From the NCBI GenBank assembly GCA_902496185.1, contig CABUZX010000024.1:1-13779 (forward strand): DNA of 13,779 nucleotides, read 5' to 3'. This DNA comes from an uncultured Subdoligranulum sp. (GTDB taxonomy: Bacteria; Bacillota; Clostridia; Christensenellales; CAG-314). Below the pieces are notes generated by a model. It was not told the origin of the DNA, did no database searches, and saw only the letters and a list, made by a program, of their open reading frames with translations. This document shows, one piece after another, positions 1-6,942 of the stretch (its first letter is position 1; the number at the start of each line of letters is the position of its first letter). The translations under genes were made by a program, and so were the position numbers.

Positions 1-104
1 ACTTTTGCTTTGTCAATAATTTTTTGATATCTTTTTTTATTTTTTTTGGAAATATTTAGTCCTTTTATCTGAAATTTGTCCACTTTTCCACAAAAACAAA
101 AAAA

Positions 105-123
105 GACCTGAAAAATTCAGGTC
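105..123 (-). terminator. Intrinsic terminator of mscL
   Basis: An 8-bp perfect stem (GACCTGAA/TTCAGGTC) with a 3-nt loop lies 15 nt past the mscL stop. On the minus strand it is followed by a run of T residues (complement of 90-104), as expected of a rho-independent terminator. A-rich sequence on the other side means it could also work on the plus strand. Confidence 0.85.
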
Positions 124-137
124 AAAAAAATCATTTT

Positions 138-734
138 TTATTTATTTATTTGTTTTTCTAACAAAGCCTTTATGTCTTCGAGCAAACCTTCGGTTGTGTG
201 GCGTTTTGCTTCTTCCGCCTCGGCTTTTGCTTTGGCTTCTGCCTCTGCTTTTGCGTCAGCTTCCTTCTTTTCAAAGTAAGCAATAGCAGCCTTTTTGTCC
301 TTTGGATTGATGCCGGCTTGTTTTAGTTCTGCCTTTTCCGCTTTGTCGAATTTAGCTTTCTCAAAAAGATTTTTAAGCTGGTTGTTGCTTGCATTAAATT
401 TGTTAATTGACTTAACAATCATAAACAAAACAAGAGCAATCAGCAAAAAGTTGATAATCGCATTGATAAAGGCGCCCCAATCAATATAAATAGAATTTGC
501 CAAATCGATAGTGCCGTCTTCTAACGTTGTTTTGGTCAAAAACGTATACACCTCACTCAATGCGTCTTTGCCCATAATCAATGCCAGCAACCAATTGATA
601 ATAGGCTTTAAAATATTGTTGCTCAAGGAATTGACGATTGCAGTAAACGCACCGCCAACAATGACACCAACAGCCATATCCAAAACGTTGCCACGAGTAA
701 TAAAAGTTTTAAACTCTTTAAAGAACTTTTTCAT
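138..734 (-). CDS. mscL: Large-conductance mechanosensitive channel MscL with extended cytoplasmic tail
   Basis: This is an inner-membrane tension-gated channel that releases solutes on hypo-osmotic shock. The N-terminus carries the MscL signature: an amphipathic start (KKFFKEFKTFITRGNVLDMA), then TM1 at about residues 15-45 with the Gly/Ala-rich VGVIVGGAF stretch. TM2 is at about 86-110, and the C-terminal bundle helix (TTEGLLEDIKALLEKQ) at about 180-195. Family members are usually about 130-150 residues; this one has 198. The excess is a charged Ala/Lys/Glu segment at about 120-178 between TM2 and the terminal helix, probably helical or coiled-coil. AAAGGAG ends 8 nt before the ATG. The gene follows the aldo/keto reductase by 27 nt with no good promoter between, so co-transcription is likely. 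The identification is firm; the role of the insert is unknown. Confidence 0.95.
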   Translation of the reverse strand: MKKFFKEFKTFITRGNVLDMAVGVIVGGAFTAIVNSLSNNILKPIINWLLALIMGKDALSEVYTFLTKTTLEDGTIDLANSIYIDWGAFINAIINFLLIALVLFMIVKSINKFNASNNQLKNLFEKAKFDKAEKAELKQAGINPKDKKAAIAYFEKKEADAKAEAEAKAKAEAEEAKRHTTEGLLEDIKALLEKQINK

Positions 735-761
735 TTTGTTAACTCCTTTGTATATTGTTTT

Positions 762-1787
762 TTATTTTCTATTTTGATAATTTTCAAAATCCTTTGCAAC
801 GGATTTTAGTTTAGAAATTATATCCAATTCGTACGGGCAACGCTCCATACATTTTCCGCATTTAATACAGTCCTCAGCCTTGACCTTCATAGAGTCGTAA
901 CGCTCCGACGCCCACTCCGCCAAGTCGTAATTTTTGAGATAATTTTGAAAGGTAAAGCAAGTAGGAATATCTATACCCACGCTACAAGGCGCGCAATATC
1001 CACAGCGACGGCAAAAACTGTTGCCCAGCTCTTTCTTTATTTTTTCGCATTTTGCCTTTTCTTCTGCCGTTAAGGGCGATTTTTGCGCGGAAACGTTTTG
1101 CAAAATTTCCTCGTTGTTTGCCATACCGGGGATAACGACGCTCACAAAGTCGTTTGCAAGACAAAATCTCAAAGCAAGCTGAATATCATCAAGATTGCCA
1201 CCCGCAAGAGGCTTCATTACGATAACGCCGATATTCATTTTGCCTGCCTTTTTAAACAACTCCTCGCCTTGCGTTTCCACCACGTTGTACGGAAACATTA
1301 TGCTTTCAATCTTGTCGCCAAAATTATCAATTGCGTAGTCCAAAATTTCGCGCTTGTGACAAGTCAAGCCAAAATGCAAAACTTTGCCCTTTGCTTTGTA
1401 TTCTTCAAAGGCTTCAAAAGCGCCCCCAACGCCAAAAATCTTGTCAATCGAGGCGCAGTCCTTTACGTTGTGCACCTGATACAAATCTATATACGGAGTG
1501 TCCAACGCAGTCAACGATTGCTCGATATTGAGCGCAAAACCTGCCTTGTCCACGCCTGGACCTTTGGTTGCAAGCACCACTTCGCCCCTCTTGTTTTTGA
1601 TTGCCTTGCCTATATAACCTTCGCTTACGGAATATCCGCGCGCCGTGTCAATAAAGTTGATGCCCTGCGACAAAGCAAAATCTACAACCTTGATTGCCTC
1701 TTGCTCGGATATGCGCTGAATAGGAATACCCCCAAAACCTATGACGGAAATCTTAAGTCCGCTTTTGCCCAAAAGATTGTATTGCAT
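762..1787 (-). CDS. Aldo/keto reductase with C-terminal [4Fe-4S] motifs
   Basis: This is an NAD(P)H-type aldo/keto reductase TIM barrel fused to a ferredoxin-like tail; the substrate is unknown. With the chosen start the protein has 341 residues. The AKR catalytic tetrad appears as D47 and Y52 (FIDTARGY), K75 (LATKGP) and H106 (QVHN). The tail has a first cysteine group (CRRCGYCAPC, about 259-268, plus C277) and a second typical CxxCxxCxxxCP group (about 307-317), enough for one or two [4Fe-4S] clusters. The start at 1787 is preferred over an upstream in-frame ATG (1808) because GGAGAGGA lies just before it and homologues begin with MxYxxLGxSGLxxS. It is a cytosolic redox enzyme typical of anaerobes and is preceded by its own promoter. 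Confidence 0.9.
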   Translation of the reverse strand: MQYNLLGKSGLKISVIGFGGIPIQRISEQEAIKVVDFALSQGINFIDTARGYSVSEGYIGKAIKNKRGEVVLATKGPGVDKAGFALNIEQSLTALDTPYIDLYQVHNVKDCASIDKIFGVGGAFEAFEEYKAKGKVLHFGLTCHKREILDYAIDNFGDKIESIMFPYNVVETQGEELFKKAGKMNIGVIVMKPLAGGNLDDIQLALRFCLANDFVSVVIPGMANNEEILQNVSAQKSPLTAEEKAKCEKIKKELGNSFCRRCGYCAPCSVGIDIPTCFTFQNYLKNYDLAEWASERYDSMKVKAEDCIKCGKCMERCPYELDIISKLKSVAKDFENYQNRK

Positions 1788-1828
1788 AATTCCTCTCCGT
1801 TTTTGCATTTTCTTGTTTTTCAGTTATT

Positions 1829-1857
1829 ATTGTAGTACAACTCACAAAAAAAGTAAA
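1829..1857 (-). promoter_or_regulatory. Sigma-A-type promoter for aldo/keto reductase-mscL
   Basis: On the minus strand, a -35 box TTTACT (1852-1857) and a -10 box TACAAT (1829-1834) are separated by 17 bp. They lie about 42 nt upstream of the chosen aldo/keto reductase start. The -10 matches the consensus at 5 of 6 positions and the -35 at 4 of 6. Confidence 0.55.
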
Positions 1858-1901
1858 CAAAAATAAAAAATTTTATAAATTTCTTATCAAAAGCCTTTAT
1901 T

Positions 1902-1976
1902 TTGGCAAACTATTTTTTTCTTTTTGCCAATACAAAGCAATGGAGACAACCCTAACCCAGCAACGCCACGTGAGTA
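1902..1976. other. Intergenic hairpin plus GC-richer patch, function unknown
   Basis: Within the AT-rich 230-bp gap there is an 8-bp inverted repeat (TTGGCAAA at 1902-1909, TTTGCCAA at 1923-1930) with a T-rich loop. It is followed by about 45 bp of clearly higher GC (1932-1976), including a CACGTG palindrome at 1967-1972. No ORF, tRNA or known RNA family was recognised. Confidence 0.35.
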
Positions 1977-1981
1977 AAAAT

Positions 1982-2020
1982 ATATTAAAAACAACGGCAA
2001 ACCGTAACAGATTGCCGTTG
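1982..2020 (-). terminator. Intrinsic terminator of the protease operon
   Basis: A perfect 9-bp stem (CAACGGCAA at 1992-2000, TTGCCGTTG at 2012-2020) with an 11-nt loop lies 18 nt past the protease stop. On the minus strand it is followed by TTTTTAATATA. The same hairpin, loop included, recurs at 4615-4643. Confidence 0.8.
1987..2020. repeat. 34-bp direct repeat, copy 1
   Basis: This segment (five A residues plus the 29-bp hairpin) is identical base for base to 4610-4643 and in the same orientation. The two copies are 2,623 bp apart and bracket the complete leader/lipoprotein/protease operon, including its promoter. Confidence 0.85.
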
Positions 2021-2038
2021 TAAAAATATTTTATCTAT

Positions 2039-2740
2039 TTATGAATTATCATAACAATAATTCAAAACCTGATTTATAGGCAAACTATAAACGATACCGT
2101 AAACAACGTCACCCGAAGGATCTTTTGTCCTAAAGGTCGTTATGCCTATCAATTTGCCTTTTTGATTAAGCAACGCTCCGCCACTGTTGCCCGAAGAAAT
2201 TGTCAAATCGCATTGAATAACTTCTTTTGTTTTTTCTCCGTACTCTACGTTTACTTTTGGCATACTCACTATACCGCAAGTAATAGACAAACCGTAATTT
2301 GAGCCGTTGCCTATAGCGTACACCCTTTCGCCAAAACGCAGATTGTCAGAATTGCCGATTTTTATTGCCCTTGTTTTTGCCGTATTGTCAATCAATTGCA
2401 AAACTGCAATATCTTTTTCTCCGTCAAACTTCTTTAACTCTGCCTTGCGGTAATCTTCCTCGTGGGCAAAACGCAGATAATATTCCTCATACTGATATTC
2501 TATACCCAATCTTGTATACGTCACAACGTGAGCGTTTGTCACAAATACTCCGTCGTCACCGATACAAACGGCAGTGCCAAAGCTTTCGCCAATATCTTGA
2601 CTGTATGCTTTTAACTCTACAATACTTTGTATTGATTTTTCAAACACCTCCGTTGAGGTAGGCGATCTCAAAAAAATCCCACACACAAGCACCGCTACAA
2701 TGATAAGGCTTGACAAAATATATATCCAAATTTTTTTCAT
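2039..2740 (-). CDS. Membrane-anchored trypsin-like (HtrA/DegP-type) serine protease lacking PDZ
   Basis: This is a 233-residue chymotrypsin-fold protease. A hydrophobic segment at about residues 4-24 should act as a signal anchor placing the domain outside the membrane. The catalytic triad is visible: H71 in TNAHVV, D110 in DIAVLQL and S186 in SSGNSGGALL. It ends soon after the protease domain, so there is no PDZ domain, unlike most HtrA/DegP proteins. It is the last gene of the operon, 19 nt after the second lipoprotein-like gene, with a GGTGGTGA ribosome binding site nearly identical to those of its two neighbours. A terminator follows. A role in processing surface proteins, perhaps its neighbours, is inference. 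C20 is not in a convincing lipobox. Confidence 0.9.
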   Translation of the reverse strand: MKKIWIYILSSLIIVAVLVCGIFLRSPTSTEVFEKSIQSIVELKAYSQDIGESFGTAVCIGDDGVFVTNAHVVTYTRLGIEYQYEEYYLRFAHEEDYRKAELKKFDGEKDIAVLQLIDNTAKTRAIKIGNSDNLRFGERVYAIGNGSNYGLSITCGIVSMPKVNVEYGEKTKEVIQCDLTISSGNSGGALLNQKGKLIGITTFRTKDPSGDVVYGIVYSLPINQVLNYCYDNS

Positions 2741-2759
2741 TTTGTCACCACCCGTCCGT

Positions 2760-3572
2760 TTAATACCTCAAGGTCAACTCCAAAGTTGGATACGCTCCGT
2801 CAAACAATTTGTCAGTGACAAATGTGAGCCTAACCACTTCTTCCACAAAAACATACGTACCCGTTGCTATGGGTTGCTGTCCTGCGCTTGGCTCAATTTG
2901 CGATTGATCTTCCAACAAATAAATTTCAAAGCCTTTTGTATCTGGCAACCACTTAAATATACAAGCTTGAGCCTTATCTTGCTCCGTCTTGCGGGCATGC
3001 ACTCTCAAGCATTTGTGCCCGTTAAAAACTTCTTCCGTCCCGACAAAGTCCAGCACCTTCCATTCTTCCGAAATCTTTGACTCCCAACGGAATTGATATT
3101 CCCACGGCTCAAAATCTGCCTTTTCAAGTTGATTTACAGTCAGCACCACTTTTTCAAAACTCTCGCCAAACAACTCTACCTTCTTTTGAAAAGCCACTTG
3201 ATTTTGCTCGTACAAATCTCTTATACGAACTGAAGTTGCAACGTAAGTGCGGTTTGTAGGCTCGACGTCAATTCTCAAATCTTCTTCCTTTGGTATGCTT
3301 ATTTTAATATATTCTTCATAACCGCTATAAACGTCCAAACTATATCGCGCCGGTATTTTTTTGCCGTTTAGAGTCAAATAACCAAACCCATCATAGCCAC
3401 CCACCGTCCTAAAGTATATTTTTTTGTTTTGATCAAAGTACTCTACGTATTTTGGTCGTGGTATAGTTTCCATAGGATCCACACGTGGAAACAGCATACA
3501 CCCAACAGCAAAACAAACGTAAACAAGCAAAACAATAATCAACAATATCAAGGTTATTACTCTTTTTTTCAT
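2760..3572 (-). CDS. Predicted lipoprotein, unknown family (paralogue B)
   Basis: The 270-residue protein has no recognised family. It starts with MKKR, a long hydrophobic segment (about 5-24) and a lipobox-like FAVGC with the candidate lipidated cysteine at 25, so it is probably exported and membrane-anchored. It is a clear paralogue of the gene at 3585-4385. Shared blocks include YVEYFDxNxKIYFxTVGG, GYLxLNGKKI, TNRTY, a KGFEIY block, and a C-terminal segment ATGTYV...FVTD.LF.GAYPT.ELTL. The region between is more diverged. The TGA of the preceding gene is only 12 nt upstream, and the ribosome binding site (GGGGTGACGAG) resembles those of both flanking genes. The arrangement suggests tandem duplication with the start region included. 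Function cannot be assigned. Confidence 0.85.
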   Translation of the reverse strand: MKKRVITLILLIIVLLVYVCFAVGCMLFPRVDPMETIPRPKYVEYFDQNKKIYFRTVGGYDGFGYLTLNGKKIPARYSLDVYSGYEEYIKISIPKEEDLRIDVEPTNRTYVATSVRIRDLYEQNQVAFQKKVELFGESFEKVVLTVNQLEKADFEPWEYQFRWESKISEEWKVLDFVGTEEVFNGHKCLRVHARKTEQDKAQACIFKWLPDTKGFEIYLLEDQSQIEPSAGQQPIATGTYVFVEEVVRLTFVTDKLFDGAYPTLELTLRY

Positions 3573-3584
3573 CTCGTCACCCCA

Positions 3585-4385
3585 TCAATTAACGTTAAGC
3601 GTCAACTCAACGGTTGGATATGCTCCATAAAACAATTCGTCCGTGACAAAAGCGAGTGTAACAACATCATCTTGCAAAACGTACGTACCTGTTGCCATTG
3701 CTTGCTGATCTTCCGTTGGCTCATATTGATCTTCTTCCTTTGTGTAAATTTCAAAGCCTTTTTCCTCGGGCAACCACACAAAGAAAAAACTTTCCATTTC
3801 GCTGGCCCTGTAAGAATACATGTCCCTCCAAACTGTCATTGCAACAGGCTTGCCGTTAGTGCCTTGGCCACGAAGACCAACGCTGGACAATGAAAACAAT
3901 TCCCAATCATCAATCATTTGCACGTCCCACGACATTTCCCAAACCTCAAAATCCTCTTTGGTAAGTTGATTCATTGTCAGGACTATTTGCCCAAAATTTT
4001 CGCCAAACAATACTACTTCTTTACTTGTGGTAATTTGATTTTGTTCATTTAAATCGCTTGTATCAAAATAATCAGAAGCATAAGTTCTGTTTGTAGACTT
4101 GCCGATACGAGGATCTTCGTCCTTGGGTATGTGAACCAAAATACCCTGCCCACCTACTGAAACTAATTCGTATTCTGCTTCTATTTTTTTGCCATTTAAT
4201 ACCAAGTACCCTACTCCATACATGCCACCAACTGTCTTAAAATATATTTTGCCATTTTTGTCAAAATATTCTACGAATCGTTGCTCACTTGCCTTTTCAT
4301 ACCCTAAAGTACATCCTACTGCCAAACAAGAATATATCGTTGCAAAAATAATCAATACAATCAATGCAATTATTCTTTTTTTCAT
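3585..4385 (-). CDS. Predicted lipoprotein, unknown family (paralogue A)
   Basis: This is the first full-length gene of the operon, 266 residues from the preferred start, and unrecognised as a family. MKKR, a hydrophobic segment (about 5-24) and LAVGC with the candidate lipidated cysteine at 25 suggest a surface lipoprotein; C20 and C25 align with the paralogue. The mature part is hydrophilic and, by its alternating pattern, probably beta-rich. The start at 4385 is chosen over the in-frame ATG at 4400 because GGTGGTGA lies just before it, the paralogue starts with the same MKKR, and the ATG overlaps the stop of the small upstream ORF (ATGA). That overlap implies translational coupling. Confidence 0.85.
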   Translation of the reverse strand: MKKRIIALIVLIIFATIYSCLAVGCTLGYEKASEQRFVEYFDKNGKIYFKTVGGMYGVGYLVLNGKKIEAEYELVSVGGQGILVHIPKDEDPRIGKSTNRTYASDYFDTSDLNEQNQITTSKEVVLFGENFGQIVLTMNQLTKEDFEVWEMSWDVQMIDDWELFSLSSVGLRGQGTNGKPVAMTVWRDMYSYRASEMESFFFVWLPEEKGFEIYTKEEDQYEPTEDQQAMATGTYVLQDDVVTLAFVTDELFYGAYPTVELTLNVN

Positions 4386-4477
4386 CTCGTCACCACCCAT
4401 CCTTGAATAAATCCGTTATTTGTTGGACTGCCATACAAAAAATCACCGATAGTACCGTTTGACATTTTAGTCTCCAT
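4382..4477 (-). CDS. 31-residue leader ORF translationally coupled to lipoprotein A
   Basis: This short ORF begins METKMSNGTIGDFLYGS and ends GWVVTR. It has its own Shine-Dalgarno-like GAGGGAAG (4481-4488) 3 nt before the ATG, and starts about 28 nt after the predicted transcription start. Its TGA overlaps the ATG of the lipoprotein gene (ATGA), and its last codons contain that gene's ribosome binding site. It has no hydrophobic segment and does not resemble the paralogues. It may be a coupling leader peptide, a functional small peptide, or the remnant of a longer gene. The case rests on position, ribosome binding site and stop/start overlap only. Confidence 0.5.
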   Translation of the reverse strand: METKMSNGTIGDFLYGSPTNNGFIQGWVVTR

Positions 4478-4511
4478 ACTCTTCCCTCATTTAAAATATG
4501 TTTATGTTTTT

Positions 4512-4540
4512 ATAATACATAATTATTATGGATACGTCAA
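4512..4540 (-). promoter_or_regulatory. Sigma-A promoter of the leader/lipoprotein/protease operon
   Basis: On the minus strand TTGACG (4535-4540), a 17-bp spacer and TATTAT (4512-4517) match the consensus at 5 of 6 positions in each box. The expected transcription start near 4505 gives a 5' UTR of about 28 nt before the leader ORF. Confidence 0.7.
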
Positions 4541-4604
4541 CATATTTTTTCTTTTTTATAGCATTTTTCAAAAATACATATATTTATAAAATTTATGTGA
4601 TAAA

Positions 4605-4643
4605 CCACAAAAAACAACGGCAAACCGTAACAGATTGCCGTTG
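4605..4643 (-). terminator. Intrinsic terminator of the Na/Pi cotransporter gene
   Basis: A perfect 9-bp stem with an 11-nt loop (4615-4643) lies 25 nt past the transporter stop and is followed on the minus strand by TTTTTTG. It is the same hairpin as at 1992-2020. Confidence 0.8.
4610..4643. repeat. 34-bp direct repeat, copy 2
   Basis: Identical to 1987-2020 in the same orientation. The flanking bases beyond the shared 34 bp differ, so the identity is confined to the terminator module. Confidence 0.85.
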
Positions 4644-4668
4644 AAATGCTATTAATTATAATCAAAAA

Positions 4669-6417
4669 TCAAATATTTTTAAGATATTTTTCGGCGTATT
4701 TTTCGTACTGTTCCTTATAGTACGGATCGTCAGCCTTCATATTGCGTACAGATTCGTGCAAATTCATATTGTGCTCCTTTGCTTCCTTTACGCACCCTGC
4801 TATATTTGAGCAGTGGTCGGACGTACGCTCAAGATTTGTCAAAAGGTCAGACCAAACAAACCCTGCGTCGATACTGCAATTGCCCTGTTGCAAGCGCAAA
4901 ATATGCCTTGAACGCAATTTTTCCTTCATTTGGTCGATTATTTCTTCAAGCGGTTCTACCATATTAGCCAATTCGACGGAATCTTGCTCAAAGGCGCTTT
5001 GAGCTGTTTCCAAAATTTCTTCCACTGCCGACGAAAGGGTTTCAAGCTCCTTTTTTGCCATATCGGTAAATTCAAGCCCTTTTGACTTGAGTTCCTGCGC
5101 AGAACCGACTATATTCATTGCATGGTCAGAAATTCGTTCAAAGTCACCAATAACCTTTAACAGCTTGCCCGCCTCGGCGCTGTCGTGTTCGCTCACTTGC
5201 TTGACGCTCAACTTGACGAGATAAGTCCCGATAATATCTTCGAGATGGTCGGTTTTGTTTTCCGCGTCTTGAATTTCTTCCACCCGCTTGTCGCTGTAAT
5301 CCGACAAACAAGCAATAGCGCTCTTTAAAGCCAAAACGCTGTTTTGCCCCATCTCACGCGCAAGAGCATTGCAACGCTCTAACGCAACGGCAGGAGTTGC
5401 AAGCAAACGTTCGTCCAACTCAGCAACTTCTTCCGGCTTTTTGGCGTCGGGCACGATTTTGTAAGCAAGTTTTTCCAAAAGTACGGACATTGGCAAAAGC
5501 AAAACCACGCACGCAACGTTAAAGAGCGAGTGAGCCGTTGCAATGCCCGACATTGTTGCTGATTGGTCAAACAACGCAGGCGCAAATACCGCGTCCACAA
5601 CGGCGTATACGATAAGCCAAATTATCGTGCCCATAGTATTGAAAGCCAAATGCACGATTGCCGCGCGCTTTGCGTTTCTGTTTGCGCCAATACAAGACAA
5701 TATCGCAGTGATACAAGTACCAATATTTTGTCCCATAATAATTGGTATCGCCGCGCCGTAAGTCACCGCGCCCGTCATTGCAAAAGCTTGCAAAATACCA
5801 ACAGATGCCGAACTTGACTGAATAATAGCCGTAAGCACTGCTCCGGCTATCACTCCCAAAATAGGATTTTTGAAAGCAACAAACAAATTAGTAAATTCCG
5901 GAACGTTTTTTAAACCTTCTACCGCGCCCGTCATTATATCCATACCAAACATCAATACGGCAAACCCCAAAAGTATCGTACCTACGTCCTTTTTGCGCTG
6001 GCTTTTGCAAAACATATACAGCGCGATACCAATCAATGCAAGTACGGGAGTAAACGACATAGGCTTTAAGAGTTGCAAAACGATATTGTCTCCCGAAATT
6101 CCGCTAAGACTGAGTACCCAAGCCGTCACGGTAGTACCGATATTTGCCCCCATAATAACGTTGATTGCCTGCTTTAATGTCATCAATCCCGAGTTTACAA
6201 AACCTACAACCATTACCGTTGTCGCCGAAGAACTTTGAATAACGGCGGTCACACCCAACCCCGTAAACAACCCTGCAAATTTGTTTGTAGTAAGTCGCCC
6301 CAACAAGGATTGAAGCCTACCCCCTGCGCTCCTTTCAAGAGCTTGCCCCATTACGTTCATGCCGTACAAAAACAAACATAAACCACCAACAAGTGTTAAC
6401 GCGTCGAAGATATCCAT
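4669..6417 (-). CDS. Na/phosphate cotransporter family protein with C-terminal PhoU-like domain
   Basis: This 582-residue membrane protein of the NptA/PF02690 type probably imports or exports phosphate with sodium. Two inverted-repeat transport units are visible, each with the hallmark QSSSA motif (residues 61-65 and 200-204) followed by a GANIGTT/GQNIGT motif (about 90-96 and 229-234). Hydrophobic helices fill residues 1-320. From about 340 to 565 the protein is helical and charged, like the PhoU-type regulatory domain commonly fused to this family. AAGGAAG precedes the ATG. It has its own promoter and terminator and no pst or phoU neighbour, so it looks like a single-gene unit. The family is firm; the direction of transport is not readable here. 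Confidence 0.93.
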   Translation of the reverse strand: MDIFDALTLVGGLCLFLYGMNVMGQALERSAGGRLQSLLGRLTTNKFAGLFTGLGVTAVIQSSSATTVMVVGFVNSGLMTLKQAINVIMGANIGTTVTAWVLSLSGISGDNIVLQLLKPMSFTPVLALIGIALYMFCKSQRKKDVGTILLGFAVLMFGMDIMTGAVEGLKNVPEFTNLFVAFKNPILGVIAGAVLTAIIQSSSASVGILQAFAMTGAVTYGAAIPIIMGQNIGTCITAILSCIGANRNAKRAAIVHLAFNTMGTIIWLIVYAVVDAVFAPALFDQSATMSGIATAHSLFNVACVVLLLPMSVLLEKLAYKIVPDAKKPEEVAELDERLLATPAVALERCNALAREMGQNSVLALKSAIACLSDYSDKRVEEIQDAENKTDHLEDIIGTYLVKLSVKQVSEHDSAEAGKLLKVIGDFERISDHAMNIVGSAQELKSKGLEFTDMAKKELETLSSAVEEILETAQSAFEQDSVELANMVEPLEEIIDQMKEKLRSRHILRLQQGNCSIDAGFVWSDLLTNLERTSDHCSNIAGCVKEAKEHNMNLHESVRNMKADDPYYKEQYEKYAEKYLKNI

Positions 6418-6467
6418 ATTACTCTTCCTTTTTTCTCCTTTCTCTTTTGTAAATATCCAAATTATTC

Positions 6468-6496
6468 ATTATAGATATAATAACATAAAAACACAA
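6468..6496 (-). promoter_or_regulatory. Sigma-A promoter of the Na/Pi cotransporter gene
   Basis: On the minus strand TTGTGT (6491-6496), a 17-bp spacer and a perfect TATAAT (6468-6473) lie about 50 nt before the start codon. A second overlapping combination (TTGCGG, 17 bp, TATTAT) sits slightly upstream. No pho-box-like direct repeats were noticed. Confidence 0.6.
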
Positions 6497-6551
6497 TACC
6501 CGCAAGGATTCAAACACAACCGAACAAAACTTTTTCTTTTGCACCTACGCA

Positions 6552-6583
6552 AAAAAGGATAACCAAATTTGGTTATCCTTTTT
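6552..6583. terminator. Bidirectional terminator after the 97-aa gene
   Basis: A 32-bp perfect palindrome (core AAGGATAACCAAA/TTTGGTTATCCTT) has A residues on one side and T residues on the other, so it reads as an intrinsic terminator on both strands. It closes the 97-aa gene (stop at 6649) and separates it from the Na/Pi promoter. Confidence 0.8.
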
Positions 6584-6648
6584 GTTGTAAAGCATATTGC
6601 ATTTATTCATATAATCTTTAAAGCAAAGTCACCTATTGCCTTCGCAAC

Positions 6649-6942
6649 TCAAACTTTCTCCCGCGTCTTTTTATGCTGTTTTGCATTAAAAAAATTTAAC
6701 GCCTTTTCCGTCAAGGTAATTTCTTGTACGTAAATATAATTACTTGCCGTATTGAAATCGAAAAAAATGTAATTTCGTATACACAAAGCCATTAACAACC
6801 TGCGTAACTCGTCAGAATTTTTTACGCCTATGTCGCTATAATCATTTATTGGGATTCTAAATCTTACTTCCATCGTGTTTGTATAACGAGTATAAATATA
6901 ATCTAATAATGATTTTTCTTTGGGGTTTAAATATTCTTGCAT
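6649..6942 (-). CDS. Small hypothetical protein, 97 aa, possible winged-helix fold
   Basis: The family is not recognised. The protein starts MQEYLNPKEKSLLDYI and is soluble and charged. Its pattern of helices (LNPKEKSLLDYIYTRY, DELRRLLMALCIRNYI), a beta-like stretch (FFDFNTASNYIYVQEITLT) and a last helix (EKALNFFNAKQ) is compatible with a small winged-helix or similar regulator, but no DNA-binding motif can be named. GAGGT precedes the ATG. The gene is preceded by a strong promoter and a long structured leader with a terminator (6957-7167), so its expression is probably controlled by attenuation. A palindromic terminator follows. The gene itself is well supported; the fold is inference. Confidence 0.75.
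   Translation of the reverse strand: MQEYLNPKEKSLLDYIYTRYTNTMEVRFRIPINDYSDIGVKNSDELRRLLMALCIRNYIFFDFNTASNYIYVQEITLTEKALNFFNAKQHKKTREKV

Noticed and set aside
1083..1835. Plus-strand open frame (250 codons) opposite the aldo/keto reductase
   Set aside because: Antisense shadow of a gene with catalytic tetrad and Fe-S motifs.
4386..4400. Upstream in-frame start (MGGDE) for lipoprotein A
   Set aside because: It lacks a good ribosome binding site, its codons are the ribosome binding site for the downstream ATG, and the paralogue begins at MKKR.
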